This document shows positions 43,587 to 52,289 of a stretch of DNA of 64,000 nucleotides, piece after piece. The stretch is from the NCBI RefSeq assembly GCF_002196705.1, contig NZ_NADJ01000040.1, positions 620,001 to 684,000 of the forward strand, in the 5' to 3' direction. Below the pieces are notes generated by a model that saw only the letters and a list, made by a program, of their open reading frames with translations, had not been told where the DNA came from and made no database searches. Source of the stretch: Desulfosporosinus sp. FKB. GTDB taxonomy: Bacteria; Bacillota; Desulfitobacteriia; Desulfitobacteriales; Desulfitobacteriaceae. The position numbers were made by a program, and so were the translations under genes. The stretch's first letter is position 1. Every line of letters starts with the position of its first letter.

Positions 43587-45662
43587 ATGATTAAATTCTT
43601 CACAAGGAAATCTGAGCAAACTAATCACAATCAGCCATATAACACCAAAAAGCATAAATTACGCATGGTCTCCTGCCTCATTGCCCTTATCTGCGGTGTA
43701 GCCCTCTTGACCAATCTGGTCCCTTTTCAGTCTGTTGATGCCCAGGCTGCTTCTACTGATTCCATCACAGATCGAATCTATGGCACTACCCTCTATGATA
43801 CGGCCATAGAGATCTCCAAAGCTGGGTGGGATCAAGCTCCTGTTGCTGTCCTCGCTACAGGTCAAAACTTCCCGGATGCGCTCACAGGATCTGTTTTGGC
43901 GCATAAAGTAAATGGACCCTTGCTTCTGACAGAATCCGATCATTTAGATCCTGCTGTTTTAAGCGAGCTGAAACGGCTGGGGACAAAAAATGTCTATCTT
44001 CTCGGCGGAACCGTTGCTCTGAGCAGTTCTATTGAGCAAACCCTCAAAGATCAGGGAATTACTCCGACACGTCTTGCCGGGACAGATCAATATGGAACTG
44101 CTGCAGCGATTGCAGGTGTGGCAACTCCGACCTCAGACCAGGCTTTCATCGTTAATGGTGAACATTTTCCCGATGCTTTAAGTATTTCTTCTTATGCGGC
44201 AGCTCATGGGATACCGATTTTGCTCACGCGTCCGGATTCCTTACCTGCGGAAACTGTCTCAGCTCTTGCCCAAATGGGTGTCCAGAAGGTCACTCTGATC
44301 GGCGGAACGGCCGTTATTCAGAAAACCGTAGAAGATCAGCTGGCGAAACTCCCGCAGCCGGTTACTGTTACCGCCCGTTATGCCGGGTATGATCAGTACG
44401 AAACAAATAGTATCGTATTAAATCAGCTCCCTTATGACAGTTCCCATGTCTATGTTGCCACAGGCGAAAATTTCCCCGATGCCTTAGCAGGTGCGGCCCT
44501 GGCGGCAAAAACGAATTCTCCCATCTTTTTGTTTCCTTCAAAACCATTAGCTTCTTATACATCATCTTATCTCGATCAAAAACGATCTTCCGGCACTGCC
44601 TTTACAATTCTGGGGGGGTGGGGCGTAATTAATTACAAGATGGAAAGTATCCTGCGGACAGGAGTTGTGCAGCCCCGGATTTCCCTGCAATTTACCCAAG
44701 GTGCACTCAGCGGGACGAAGGGAATGCTCAGCCAGCTCCAATCAATTCCTTCACCGGCTACCGATTACGCCGATCTGATCGGGCCGAGCTGGTATTACCT
44801 TGATGACGCAGCCAATGGCAATGTCACCGGAGGCTGGGATGCCACCGCGGCAGACTATACTCAATTCACAAGCGCTGTCCATGCCCGCGATCTTAAGGTT
44901 CTGCCCGTAATTCAGTCAAGCTGGTCGACCCCTAAAACCGTAGACACAGTCTTGTCTTCAGCAACAACTCGGGCAGCCTTGGAAAACAAGATCATCGCTT
45001 TAATCCAAAACACCAATTCTGACGGAATTGTCATCGACTTTGAACTGATCAGCGACAGTACAGGGCCCTATCTTACGCAGTTTATGCATGAACTCTATGC
45101 CAAACTTCACCCTCTGAACAAGTTGGTCATTGAAGCGGTTATGGCTCGCACAGGCTCAGAGTCCTGGCTGACAGAATTTAATTACTCTGCTTTAGCCCAA
45201 AACGTGGATTACCTGGATGTTATGACCTATGACTACAGCCATTCAACCCCAGGACCCATTGCACCTCTGGATTGGATGAACAAGGTTATGCAATACACCA
45301 AAGCTCAAGGTGTTGATATGCATAAAGTGCTCCTCGGCATACCGTACTACGGCAACGACTGGTGGACTACGGGCAGCGGAAGCAGCGCTACCTATCAGCG
45401 AAAATCCGGCGGGATGGCCGAACTTCAGGCCTTAGCGCAAGGTCCCATTCAGAGAGATTCCTCGCAAATCCCTTATTTCAATTACACGGATTCTTCCGGC
45501 ACCCACACTGTTTATTACGACGATGCTCAAAGCTGGAACGCCAAACTGTCCCTGCTCAACCAATATAGTCTTGGCGGAATCGGAGCCTGGTCACTCAACT
45601 GGTCACTCACTCCTGCAAGCTCCAACGCCATATTCCCGCTCCTTAAGCAGTATTTGCGCTAA
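43587..45662 (+). CDS. GH18-family glycoside hydrolase with three CWB2 repeats
   Basis: 691 residues, the only plus-strand gene of the wall locus. Signal or anchor segment about 26-45 after a basic, Asn-rich start. Three CWB2 repeats (about 61-355). The C-terminal GH18 barrel (365-691) has the catalytic motif DGIVIDFE with Asp484 and proton donor Glu486, and later LDVMTYDYSH and GIPYYGNDWW, as in the YaaH/SleL and spore-peptidoglycan glucosaminidase branch. Probably an N-acetylglucosaminidase acting on wall glycan. AAGGAGGGG lies before the ATG. Divergent from the subtilisin gene and convergent with the GT2 gene. Confidence 0.93.
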   Translation: MIKFFTRKSEQTNHNQPYNTKKHKLRMVSCLIALICGVALLTNLVPFQSVDAQAASTDSITDRIYGTTLYDTAIEISKAGWDQAPVAVLATGQNFPDALTGSVLAHKVNGPLLLTESDHLDPAVLSELKRLGTKNVYLLGGTVALSSSIEQTLKDQGITPTRLAGTDQYGTAAAIAGVATPTSDQAFIVNGEHFPDALSISSYAAAHGIPILLTRPDSLPAETVSALAQMGVQKVTLIGGTAVIQKTVEDQLAKLPQPVTVTARYAGYDQYETNSIVLNQLPYDSSHVYVATGENFPDALAGAALAAKTNSPIFLFPSKPLASYTSSYLDQKRSSGTAFTILGGWGVINYKMESILRTGVVQPRISLQFTQGALSGTKGMLSQLQSIPSPATDYADLIGPSWYYLDDAANGNVTGGWDATAADYTQFTSAVHARDLKVLPVIQSSWSTPKTVDTVLSSATTRAALENKIIALIQNTNSDGIVIDFELISDSTGPYLTQFMHELYAKLHPLNKLVIEAVMARTGSESWLTEFNYSALAQNVDYLDVMTYDYSHSTPGPIAPLDWMNKVMQYTKAQGVDMHKVLLGIPYYGNDWWTTGSGSSATYQRKSGGMAELQALAQGPIQRDSSQIPYFNYTDSSGTHTVYYDDAQSWNAKLSLLNQYSLGGIGAWSLNWSLTPASSNAIFPLLKQYLR

Positions 45663-45718
45663 GAGAAGAGAATGAAGGCTCGGCCATCCGTGGCCGGCAA
45701 CAGGTAAAAAGGAGAAAA

Positions 45719-45758
45719 GTCGCCACTAATTTACTGAATAAAATAGTGGCGGCTTTTT
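45719..45758 (+). terminator. terminator of the GH18 gene
   Basis: Inverted repeat GTCGCCACTA/TAGTGGCGGC with a 15-nt loop and a TTTTT run on the plus strand. Confidence 0.8.
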
Positions 45759-45842
45759 GGGACAAAATCTGAGTACATATTTGCTATAAAATTTGCACTC
45801 GCACTATTAGGATTAAATTACAAAGTCTCTTCGTACCTATAT

Positions 45843-45878
45843 AGAAACATCAGACTGCTCAGTAGTCTGATGTTTCTG
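45843..45878 (-). terminator. terminator of the GT2 operon
   Basis: Perfect stem AGAAACATCAGACT/AGTCTGATGTTTCT around a 7-nt loop, directly next to the GT2 stop; A and T on both sides allow use from both strands. Confidence 0.75.
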
Positions 45879-45879
45879 T

Positions 45880-46587
45880 TTACTCGGGCCAGATCCGGCT
45901 CATCATTGAGTTAAGAATGATGGCTAAACTCACCTTGAACATATAGTACCCGCTTTTAAAAGGGGTAATTGACGAGTTTCCGGAAATACGGGCGTCCATC
46001 TCCACAGAGACTTCTATGACCCTTACTCCGTTTTTGATCAGGGTTACGATGGCATCGGGTTCCGGGTAGTCTGTTGAATAATGGGCCGAAACCATACGCA
46101 GGGCTTTCTGGTTATAGGCGCGGAATCCCGAGGTGGGGTCCGTATATTTCCTGCGCACCACGGACTGGATCGTTTTGCTTAAGAGATAGATTCCCATGCG
46201 CCGGGACCAGGAGGATTTATAGGCCGTTTTACTCAAAAAACGCGATCCGATGGTGACATCAGCTCTGTCCCTGAGAATAGGCTCAATCAATTTCTGGATC
46301 TCTTCAGCCCGGTGCTGCCCGTCTCCATCGACTTGCAGGGCAACATCATAGTGATTTTTAACGGCATAGAGAAATCCTGTTTGCACTGCTCCCCCGATTC
46401 CCAGATTCACAGGCAAGGAAATGACGTTTGCTCCATGACTGCGGGCAACCTCCGCCGTTTGATCCGTCGATCCGTCATCGATGACCAGAACATCCAGCCA
46501 AGAGGACACTTTTTTTAGATTATCCACCACGGCGCCGATATTCCGGGCTTCATTCAATGCCGGAACAATCGCTAAAATTCGTTGCAT
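45880..46587 (-). CDS. family 2 glycosyltransferase (polyprenyl-phosphate glycosyltransferase type)
   Basis: 235 residues. GT-A fold marks: VPALNEARNIGAVV at the start, VIDDGSTDQTAEVA, then the DxD-like QVDGDGQH and a DPTSGFRAYN segment. This pattern belongs to the DPM1-like branch that moves a sugar from a nucleotide to polyprenyl phosphate. There are no membrane segments of the GtrB type at the C-terminus. It follows a DUF2304 protein (9-nt gap) and a GT39-like membrane enzyme, a set that recurs in Firmicutes wall-decoration loci. The sugar is not known. Confidence 0.9.
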   Translation of the reverse strand: MQRILAIVPALNEARNIGAVVDNLKKVSSWLDVLVIDDGSTDQTAEVARSHGANVISLPVNLGIGGAVQTGFLYAVKNHYDVALQVDGDGQHRAEEIQKLIEPILRDRADVTIGSRFLSKTAYKSSWSRRMGIYLLSKTIQSVVRRKYTDPTSGFRAYNQKALRMVSAHYSTDYPEPDAIVTLIKNGVRVIEVSVEMDARISGNSSITPFKSGYYMFKVSLAIILNSMMSRIWPE

Positions 46588-46596
46588 ACCTTCTTT

Positions 46597-47013
46597 TTAC
46601 ACGTCCTTATGCGGACTCGTTTCCGCTGCTTGTTTCTGCTTCCTGATTTGCGGGGATTTTGTCTGAGGACTCTGCTGCAAATTTCTTAAGTCGTCTTCTA
46701 GTAAAGCAATTCTCTGCACCAAAACACGATTCGTAGAACTCAATCTGGAAATCTCCAGGGAAAAATGGACACAAAGAATAAAAACCAAGACCCCGAAAAT
46801 TACAAAAATCGCGGAGGGTGCGTAGTAAATTCCCATGAGATTCGCCAAATACTCGATCCCGTTTCTCCATAAGGAGAAAAAGATCATGCCAAAGCCCGCA
46901 ACAATCCAAATTAAAGAATATTCAACGGCCAGACGGCGCAGACGTACTTGTTCGATAATAAAACCTGTGACCAGAATGCTCATAATGAGTACGACGATTT
47001 GGACACGCGACAT
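46597..47013 (-). CDS. DUF2304 membrane protein
   Basis: 138 residues with three membrane segments (about 3-20, 32-50, 66-88) and a C-terminal coiled coil (SSTNRVLVQRIALLEDDL) ending in a polar tail. The start MSRVQIVVLIMSI and the EYSLIWIVAGFGM segment fit DUF2304, a partner commonly found just upstream of GT2 genes, as here. Probably helps to anchor or flip the lipid-linked sugar. Gap of 3 nt to the GT39-like gene. Confidence 0.85.
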   Translation of the reverse strand: MSRVQIVVLIMSILVTGFIIEQVRLRRLAVEYSLIWIVAGFGMIFFSLWRNGIEYLANLMGIYYAPSAIFVIFGVLVFILCVHFSLEISRLSSTNRVLVQRIALLEDDLRNLQQSPQTKSPQIRKQKQAAETSPHKDV

Positions 47014-47016
47014 CGT

Positions 47017-48324
47017 TTATGCCAACCTCCCATGGGCTCTTCCCCGTGTTCCCAGCAGCTTCCCGGCTCCTTTAAGGAGCAGTACAAGACCCAGGGACCC
47101 CGCCAAAATCATCGCCGGCATCACCGGCAGGCGATAACGTCCTCCTGAAACGACTGTGATCATACTCACGATAAAGCTGTAGTAAAGGATATAAAGCAAA
47201 AGGAAGCTGTATTTTTTCAGCCAGATGATACTTAAGATAATCCCGCTTAAGCCTAAAAGCAGATACCACTTGTCAAGGAAGTCCCCTTTCATTTTATAAG
47301 CCTGCCCTTCTTGGGAACTTACGGGCTGCCAAAACAGATTCTTTTCTTTGGCCAAGGTGCGCTCCAGAAACAGCACCGGATGACTGACAATATAGGAGAC
47401 TCCCAGACTTTTATACTCCTTTTCCTGCTCCAGGAGAGGAAGTTTATCAATCCTTGCTTTGACCGCCGGGTCATAGCTGGGCTGATCCATGACAAAGTAA
47501 CTATTTGTGATCGTGCGAGGGTTATTCCCTAAATAAAACTCGTAGGAACCATAATTGGAAACAGATATAGACTGGTGATATTTTAACTCATTGCGTATCC
47601 ACCAGGGACTCATGACTAAGACGGTCATGAACAGGATAAGCATAAAATCCCGCAGCGCTTGCTTCAGCCGCCAGCCTTTCATCCAGAAAATCCAAAATCC
47701 CATAACCGGAAAATAGAGCAAAAGAAAGGGACGAACAAGATTAGAAACTCCTATCACTACTCCCAAAATTAAAAGAGTGGACATTTTAGGCCGGCCGATT
47801 TCTCGGGCATAACGTGCCGAACAATAGAGAAACAGCCAAATGGCAAAAACATAAGTCGTTTCTGTTAAGACATACATCCCCCAGAAGGCAAACAAGGGGT
47901 AGCCGAGAGTCAAGACGTAAGGTATCCAGGCATACCTCTTACCAAACAGAAGTTCCCCGGTTTTAAAAGCAAGTACCGCGCTGGCTGCTCCAAGCACACC
48001 ATGCAGAACCACGATCACCATGGCATAACTTTTAAAACCAAAGATTCCATAGATTAAGGCTAAAAGCAGGGGATAAACCGGGCCTACTACATAGTCCCGG
48101 GTCTTAGGAAAAGCTTGGACAACATGATTAACGCCTTCAGCGAAATTCGCAGTGTTCACCAGTCCTTTGCCCTGGAGAAAGTTTTCAGCGATATTGGAGT
48201 AAAGATACCCATCCGGAGAGATAAAATAGTGTACCGAATAGGATTTGATATAAAGAAGCTCAAGGCCTAAGGCTATGAAGAACAGGAGGCCTGTTATCCA
48301 TAGCCTTTTATATTGCTGTGCCAA
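47017..48324 (-). CDS. GT39/ArnT-like membrane glycosyltransferase
   Basis: 435 residues with about ten membrane helices. The first extracytoplasmic loop has the acidic region PDGYLYSNIAENFLQGKG, and a later PVYPLLLALIYGIFG segment is typical of ArnT/PMT-like enzymes that use a polyprenyl-phosphate sugar. The start is TTG with GGAGG 12 nt upstream. Together with the GT2 and DUF2304 genes it can make and transfer a lipid-linked sugar to a wall polymer or surface protein outside the membrane; the acceptor is unknown. Glycosylation of the S-layer proteins is one possibility. Confidence 0.88.
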   Translation of the reverse strand: MAQQYKRLWITGLLFFIALGLELLYIKSYSVHYFISPDGYLYSNIAENFLQGKGLVNTANFAEGVNHVVQAFPKTRDYVVGPVYPLLLALIYGIFGFKSYAMVIVVLHGVLGAASAVLAFKTGELLFGKRYAWIPYVLTLGYPLFAFWGMYVLTETTYVFAIWLFLYCSARYAREIGRPKMSTLLILGVVIGVSNLVRPFLLLYFPVMGFWIFWMKGWRLKQALRDFMLILFMTVLVMSPWWIRNELKYHQSISVSNYGSYEFYLGNNPRTITNSYFVMDQPSYDPAVKARIDKLPLLEQEKEYKSLGVSYIVSHPVLFLERTLAKEKNLFWQPVSSQEGQAYKMKGDFLDKWYLLLGLSGIILSIIWLKKYSFLLLYILYYSFIVSMITVVSGGRYRLPVMPAMILAGSLGLVLLLKGAGKLLGTRGRAHGRLA

Positions 48325-48339
48325 TGAATGTCAAACCTC

Positions 48340-48381
48340 CGTGTTCTTCTCCGCTAATTCCGCGTTCTTCTCCGCTAATTC
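48340..48381. repeat. 21-nt tandem duplication
   Basis: CGTGTTCTTCTCCGCTAATTC is followed at once by a copy with one change, between the GT39 start region and the stop of the next gene. The second copy covers that stop codon. Probably replication slippage; no function seen. Confidence 0.7.
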
Positions 48382-50740
48382 AGGAAGACGTCAGCAGACC
48401 TTCTAAAATCTTCTCATTAGAACTGGAGATAACTCCTGTTCCACCAAGTATATAAGCCTTGGTCGTTTTTCCGCTTTGAGCCTTCAAGTAGGCCTTTGTA
48501 TCAGCGTTTAAGTCCCCTTGAGGAATTAAGAGCAAGGGACTTCCCGTAACGGCAGCAAAGGCTCCACCCGCCAGTCCGTCCGGAAAGGTTTCTCCCGTCG
48601 CTATAACTAATGTTGCTGGGTCCTGCTGAAAATAGTTTACAATCTTGATCATCGTATCATATTTTGTCTCCCCAGCCAAGCGCACCGGCCCGTAGCTCTC
48701 CAAGGGGCCTCCTGTGCTGTCAAAGGACGTGGAAACGGCGTATTTCCCGCCGACGATAATCGTTTTCGTCACTTTATAATCTTGCAAAAGCTGCAGTGTC
48801 GAGTCAGGCAGCGTACTTTTCTCCGTCAACAGAATGGGAATCCCCAAAGCGGCAGCCGGAGCTGAGGCACTTAAGGCATCAGGGAAACTTGTGGCAGATG
48901 CAAGGATAACTTGAGTGCTGGGACCCATTCTGCGGGCAATTGCCGCAGCGGTATCGGCGGCGGAATTGCCAAAAATACGTTCAGAGGGCAAATTGGCCTG
49001 GGTAAGGGCATCCGTTACGTTGGGGCTGATGGCGACTTCTCCCCCGATAACAAAAACTTTGGTCCCTGCACCCAGTCGTTTCAATTCCTGTAAAACGTTG
49101 CTCTCCAGTTCGTCAGGGGCTGTTAAGAGTAAGGGTGCCTTTAATTTTCTGGCCAAAGGGGCTGCCGCCAGGGCATCCTGGAAGCGGTCGACCCGGGCCA
49201 AAAGGACAACAGGGGCAGAATTATCGGCCCAGCCTTCCTGGGAGATCTTAATTGCCGTATCTTCGGCACGGGTCCCAGAAAGACGAGTAACTGCCGCACC
49301 CGCAGGCTGTGGCTCAGCGGGCGAAGTCGGCGTTGAACCGGAAGTTGAACCTGAGGTCGAACCCGGGGTTGAGCCTGACGACGGAGTCGTTCCGGAGCTT
49401 GCCGAACCCGAACCACCGGCTGCCTGATAGCCGGTTTGAGCACGCTCTGTCAGACCGGCATCTAAACTAGGGCCTTGCAAAACTGTTTGATAGTAACCCG
49501 CCGCAGTGGCTTTACCATCTGTTGTCCCTGCAAGGACCAATTTGTCGGCTTCGTCCAAAAGTTTATTATAGGCGGTGAGAAGACCATTGTCTGCCCGTTG
49601 AACAAGGTCGGCATCGACACTGGAGCCTTGTAAAACAGTCTCATAGTCCTGAACCGCGCTTTTAGCTGCTGAAGCATCTCCCGTCTGAACCATGTTGTCG
49701 GCTTCATCCAATAATTTTCCCAAGGCATTCTTTAAGCCTGTGGCAGCCTGGGAGGCAGCATCTTGATTCAAACTTGGTCCTTGGAGAACCGTCCAATAAT
49801 ATTTGGCGGCACTGGCATCGGAGGAGTCCTTCCCTTCCTGCACGAGGGAATCGGCTTCAGCCAGAAGATTCGTTTGAGCACTTTGGATTTTCTGCGTAAC
49901 AACGGTTTTATCGGCGATCGCGGAGCTGTCATAAGCCGTATTATAAAAACCCAGGGCATAGTACGATGCCCAGCGGGCATAGTTGAACCAATAGTCTCCA
50001 TTCGCGGCATCACCACCGCTTCCGCCGCCCGTCGCCAACAATTGATCCTGATCAATCTTCAGGTCACCGGTATGGGTTTCGGCCGGTGTGCTGTATCGAC
50101 TGGAATTATTGGGTGGATTTACAGAGGGCAGGAGGTTTGCCGGGTACTTGGCAGCCCCGGGAGCAAAGGTAACTGCGCTGTTGTATTTTTGACCCATGAG
50201 GCTGAAGATCGAATCCTGATAGGCCGGAGATCCTGTGCTGACATTCGGGTTGTTGCGCGAGCCCCAGTTGTTGTAGGCCCAGACTGCAAAATACCAGTTT
50301 TCCAGGACATTGCGGTCGCCGTTGCCAATTTTAGGCGCAGCCCGCCATTTTTGATTAAGTAATTGACAGCCTATTTCTATGTTATAGTCAATATCGGTTT
50401 TCAGTTTGTCAATCGTCGCTGTATCGCTGGAACTGTAACTCGAGATTTGCATAATCCCAATTCCTATGCCGTCCTTCCCGATTAAAGGCTGGTCAAGTAT
50501 GGGCTGTCCCGAGTCATCGAGTTCATATTGTCTCCAGCCGCTTTCCATCCAAGCGATAGATTTCAAAAGTACCGGAGGGATATTGTATTTGTCTGCCCAG
50601 TATTCCAGTTTTTGTCCGATTCCTGTGTAATATGCTGTTTTATCTACTGCTGCCGAAGCTGTCCTGACGGGTACCAGCTGCATAAAAAAGAGCGCGGCCA
50701 TAAAAATGGCCAATAACTTTTTGTATCGGCGCCAAAACAT
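48380..50740 (-). CDS. lytic transglycosylase-like protein with helical repeats and three CWB2 repeats
   Basis: Start set at ATG 50740, with GGAAGGGG and GAAGA upstream; TTG 50761 is in frame but weaker. 786 residues: signal peptide (1-31), an SLT-type lysozyme domain (about 35-195) with the catalytic Glu66 in SIAWMESGWR and GIGIMQIS, then three imperfect helical repeats of about 57 residues (marks YYWTVLQGPSL, DYETVLQGSSV, YYQTVLQGPSL), a Ser/Thr/Gly/Pro linker of about 35 residues, and three CWB2 repeats (about 490-786). It cuts glycan strands with anhydro-MurNAc formation, by family. Wall remodelling or release. Confidence 0.92.
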   Translation of the reverse strand: MFWRRYKKLLAIFMAALFFMQLVPVRTASAAVDKTAYYTGIGQKLEYWADKYNIPPVLLKSIAWMESGWRQYELDDSGQPILDQPLIGKDGIGIGIMQISSYSSSDTATIDKLKTDIDYNIEIGCQLLNQKWRAAPKIGNGDRNVLENWYFAVWAYNNWGSRNNPNVSTGSPAYQDSIFSLMGQKYNSAVTFAPGAAKYPANLLPSVNPPNNSSRYSTPAETHTGDLKIDQDQLLATGGGSGGDAANGDYWFNYARWASYYALGFYNTAYDSSAIADKTVVTQKIQSAQTNLLAEADSLVQEGKDSSDASAAKYYWTVLQGPSLNQDAASQAATGLKNALGKLLDEADNMVQTGDASAAKSAVQDYETVLQGSSVDADLVQRADNGLLTAYNKLLDEADKLVLAGTTDGKATAAGYYQTVLQGPSLDAGLTERAQTGYQAAGGSGSASSGTTPSSGSTPGSTSGSTSGSTPTSPAEPQPAGAAVTRLSGTRAEDTAIKISQEGWADNSAPVVLLARVDRFQDALAAAPLARKLKAPLLLTAPDELESNVLQELKRLGAGTKVFVIGGEVAISPNVTDALTQANLPSERIFGNSAADTAAAIARRMGPSTQVILASATSFPDALSASAPAAALGIPILLTEKSTLPDSTLQLLQDYKVTKTIIVGGKYAVSTSFDSTGGPLESYGPVRLAGETKYDTMIKIVNYFQQDPATLVIATGETFPDGLAGGAFAAVTGSPLLLIPQGDLNADTKAYLKAQSGKTTKAYILGGTGVISSSNEKILEGLLTSS

Positions 50741-50889
50741 TCTTTCTTCTTCCCCTTCCAATCCTAATTCTTGTCTCTTTACTCATACATCATCATATAT
50801 TCGACAAGAATTAAGGCAGTCCTCCTGGGGAAAAAGAAAACTCGAGTATAGACTAGAGTACAAAAATACTTAGAAAGAAGGCATTTTCT

Positions 50890-51115
50890 CTAGAGTGAAC
50901 TCGTTCAGCTAAAGATGAAAGGCTATTCTTCTAGAAATAGACAAAATAAATTGCCTTAGTCCGACTAAGTTCCGAACTAAGGCAACCAGGCTATTTTATA
51001 TCCAATCGTAAAAATCTCACTTCTAAGGGATCGATACCCCGTACTGCAAACCGGCAACGGCAAGGACAGAGACTCTCCATCCTCGAAGTCTCGATGTTCA
51101 ACTTCCCTGAACGTG
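50890..51115. repeat. dispersed inverted-repeat element with a terminator-like hairpin
   Basis: The left end (50894-50912) is a 19-nt exact inverted match to 24097-24115. The right end (about 51086-51113, GAAGTCTCGATGTTC and CTGAACG) resembles 24082-24108 in direct orientation and pairs loosely with the left end. Between them is a perfect TTGCCTTAGT/ACTAAGGCAA hairpin (50951-50985). No ORF in 50762-51132. Confidence 0.5.
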
Positions 51116-51132
51116 TTTATTACTATTTTGCT

Positions 51133-51801
51133 CTAAATGATGGAGCGCATAAAACTTACCGATGAATCATTACTCTCTTCCACAGTCCAGCCATCTTTTT
51201 TGTAGAAGCGAATGGCACGCTCGTTCCAGGGTAAGGTTGAAAGGCCAACTTTCTTAATGCCCTCTTGTTTCATTTGCGAACAGAAATGTCCGGTTAATCG
51301 ATTAGCAATACCCAAACCCCGAAAGCTGGGAACAACCCCTATAGCCAGGATTCTTGCCGGCGTGAACAAGCTGCGTTCATGAGAACGTTTACTTCTCCTG
51401 GGCCGCCGCCGGAAAAAGGAATTTAAAGCATCTGAAATATAGCTGCGTCTGCTCTTGATATGTTTACGGACGTAATCATCTTTAACGTATCTCGCCATGA
51501 CTAAAAAGACCAGCTTCCAGAAATTCTGGCGATAAAAGCGGGAAAACGGCCGGCCATCGATTGTCCCGAAGACAAAGCCAATGATTCTGCCTTTGTTTTT
51601 TGCCACGTACCCATAGTTTGTGGGAGAATTCATGAATTGGGCACAAAAGAGTCTCAAAAATCCCTGACCCATGTGACCTAAGAAATGATCACTAAAAACC
51701 TCCTCATACAATTGAGCAACTTCTGGAATATAATAAGGACTTAAGATATCGACCTCAATATCTGATGTATCTAACGTATATTGAGGCTCTTTATTTAACA
51801 C
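51133..51801 (-). CDS. GNAT-family N-acetyltransferase
   Basis: 222 residues from GTG 51801, AAGGAG 12-14 nt upstream. The GNAT core is visible: ILAIGVVPSFRGLGIANRLTGHF (acetyl-CoA pyrophosphate loop with GLGIA) and the motif B region WNERAIRFYKKDGW. An Arg-rich insert RRRPRRSKRSHERS lies before motif A. Related acetyltransferases often modify an amino sugar for surface glycans; the polysaccharide cluster next door fits. Substrate not known. Confidence 0.86.
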   Translation of the reverse strand: MLNKEPQYTLDTSDIEVDILSPYYIPEVAQLYEEVFSDHFLGHMGQGFLRLFCAQFMNSPTNYGYVAKNKGRIIGFVFGTIDGRPFSRFYRQNFWKLVFLVMARYVKDDYVRKHIKSRRSYISDALNSFFRRRPRRSKRSHERSLFTPARILAIGVVPSFRGLGIANRLTGHFCSQMKQEGIKKVGLSTLPWNERAIRFYKKDGWTVEESNDSSVSFMRSII

Positions 51802-51994
51802 TGGTCAAAACACTCCTTACGTTTGCTTACAGATTTAACCTTGTTTTCAAGAAATAGCATGCCCATTAGAAGAAAAAGTAACCATAAGTTAACTTTTAAA
51901 ACATAATAGATTATTGGCATCAGGCAGCTTCCTCTATAGTCTATTGTTTTTCCGAAAGGATTCTATATAAATCATAACAGGGAGTTCTTAGCAT

Positions 51995-52099
51995 TTAATG
52001 TCTCTTTTGTGACGATTCTATGAGTATCTTCTTAAGGCCTAAAAGCCCAATCCCAGAAATGGCAAAATAAAGAAAGGCGATGCAGCGAACTAATGGCAT
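51995..52099 (-). CDS. possible 34-residue membrane microprotein
   Basis: ATG at 52099 with GGGGAG 7 nt upstream, then MPLVRCIAFLYFAISGIG, a short hydrophobic helix, and a Lys/Gln/Arg/His tail. The ribosome site and the hydrophobic then basic layout favour coding, but the length is too short to be sure. The rest of the gap 51802-52289 holds a GCAGCGAA/TTCGCTGC hairpin at 52082-52106 that overlaps its start, and nothing else I recognise. Confidence 0.3.
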   Translation of the reverse strand: MPLVRCIAFLYFAISGIGLLGLKKILIESSQKRH

Positions 52100-52289
52100 T
52101 CGCTGCTCCCCTTTCAGTTGTTTCGTATATAATCATCAAATCTGTACTGTTCTGCAACTGTACGACTGTTTGTGAGCTCCCGGTTCCGGCTTTAGCTTTA
52201 GGTGAAATCTGTGTCAATCTGTGGTTTCTCTTATCGCGTATTTACAGCGTTTCTTCTTGTAGGTATAAAAAATGCGGGATTTTAGGATC

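Noticed and set aside
48915-50362. Long plus-strand ORFs opposite the transglycosylase-CWB2 gene
   Set aside because: Shadows caused by the codon bias of the real minus-strand gene; low-complexity Glu/Pro/Val products without signals.
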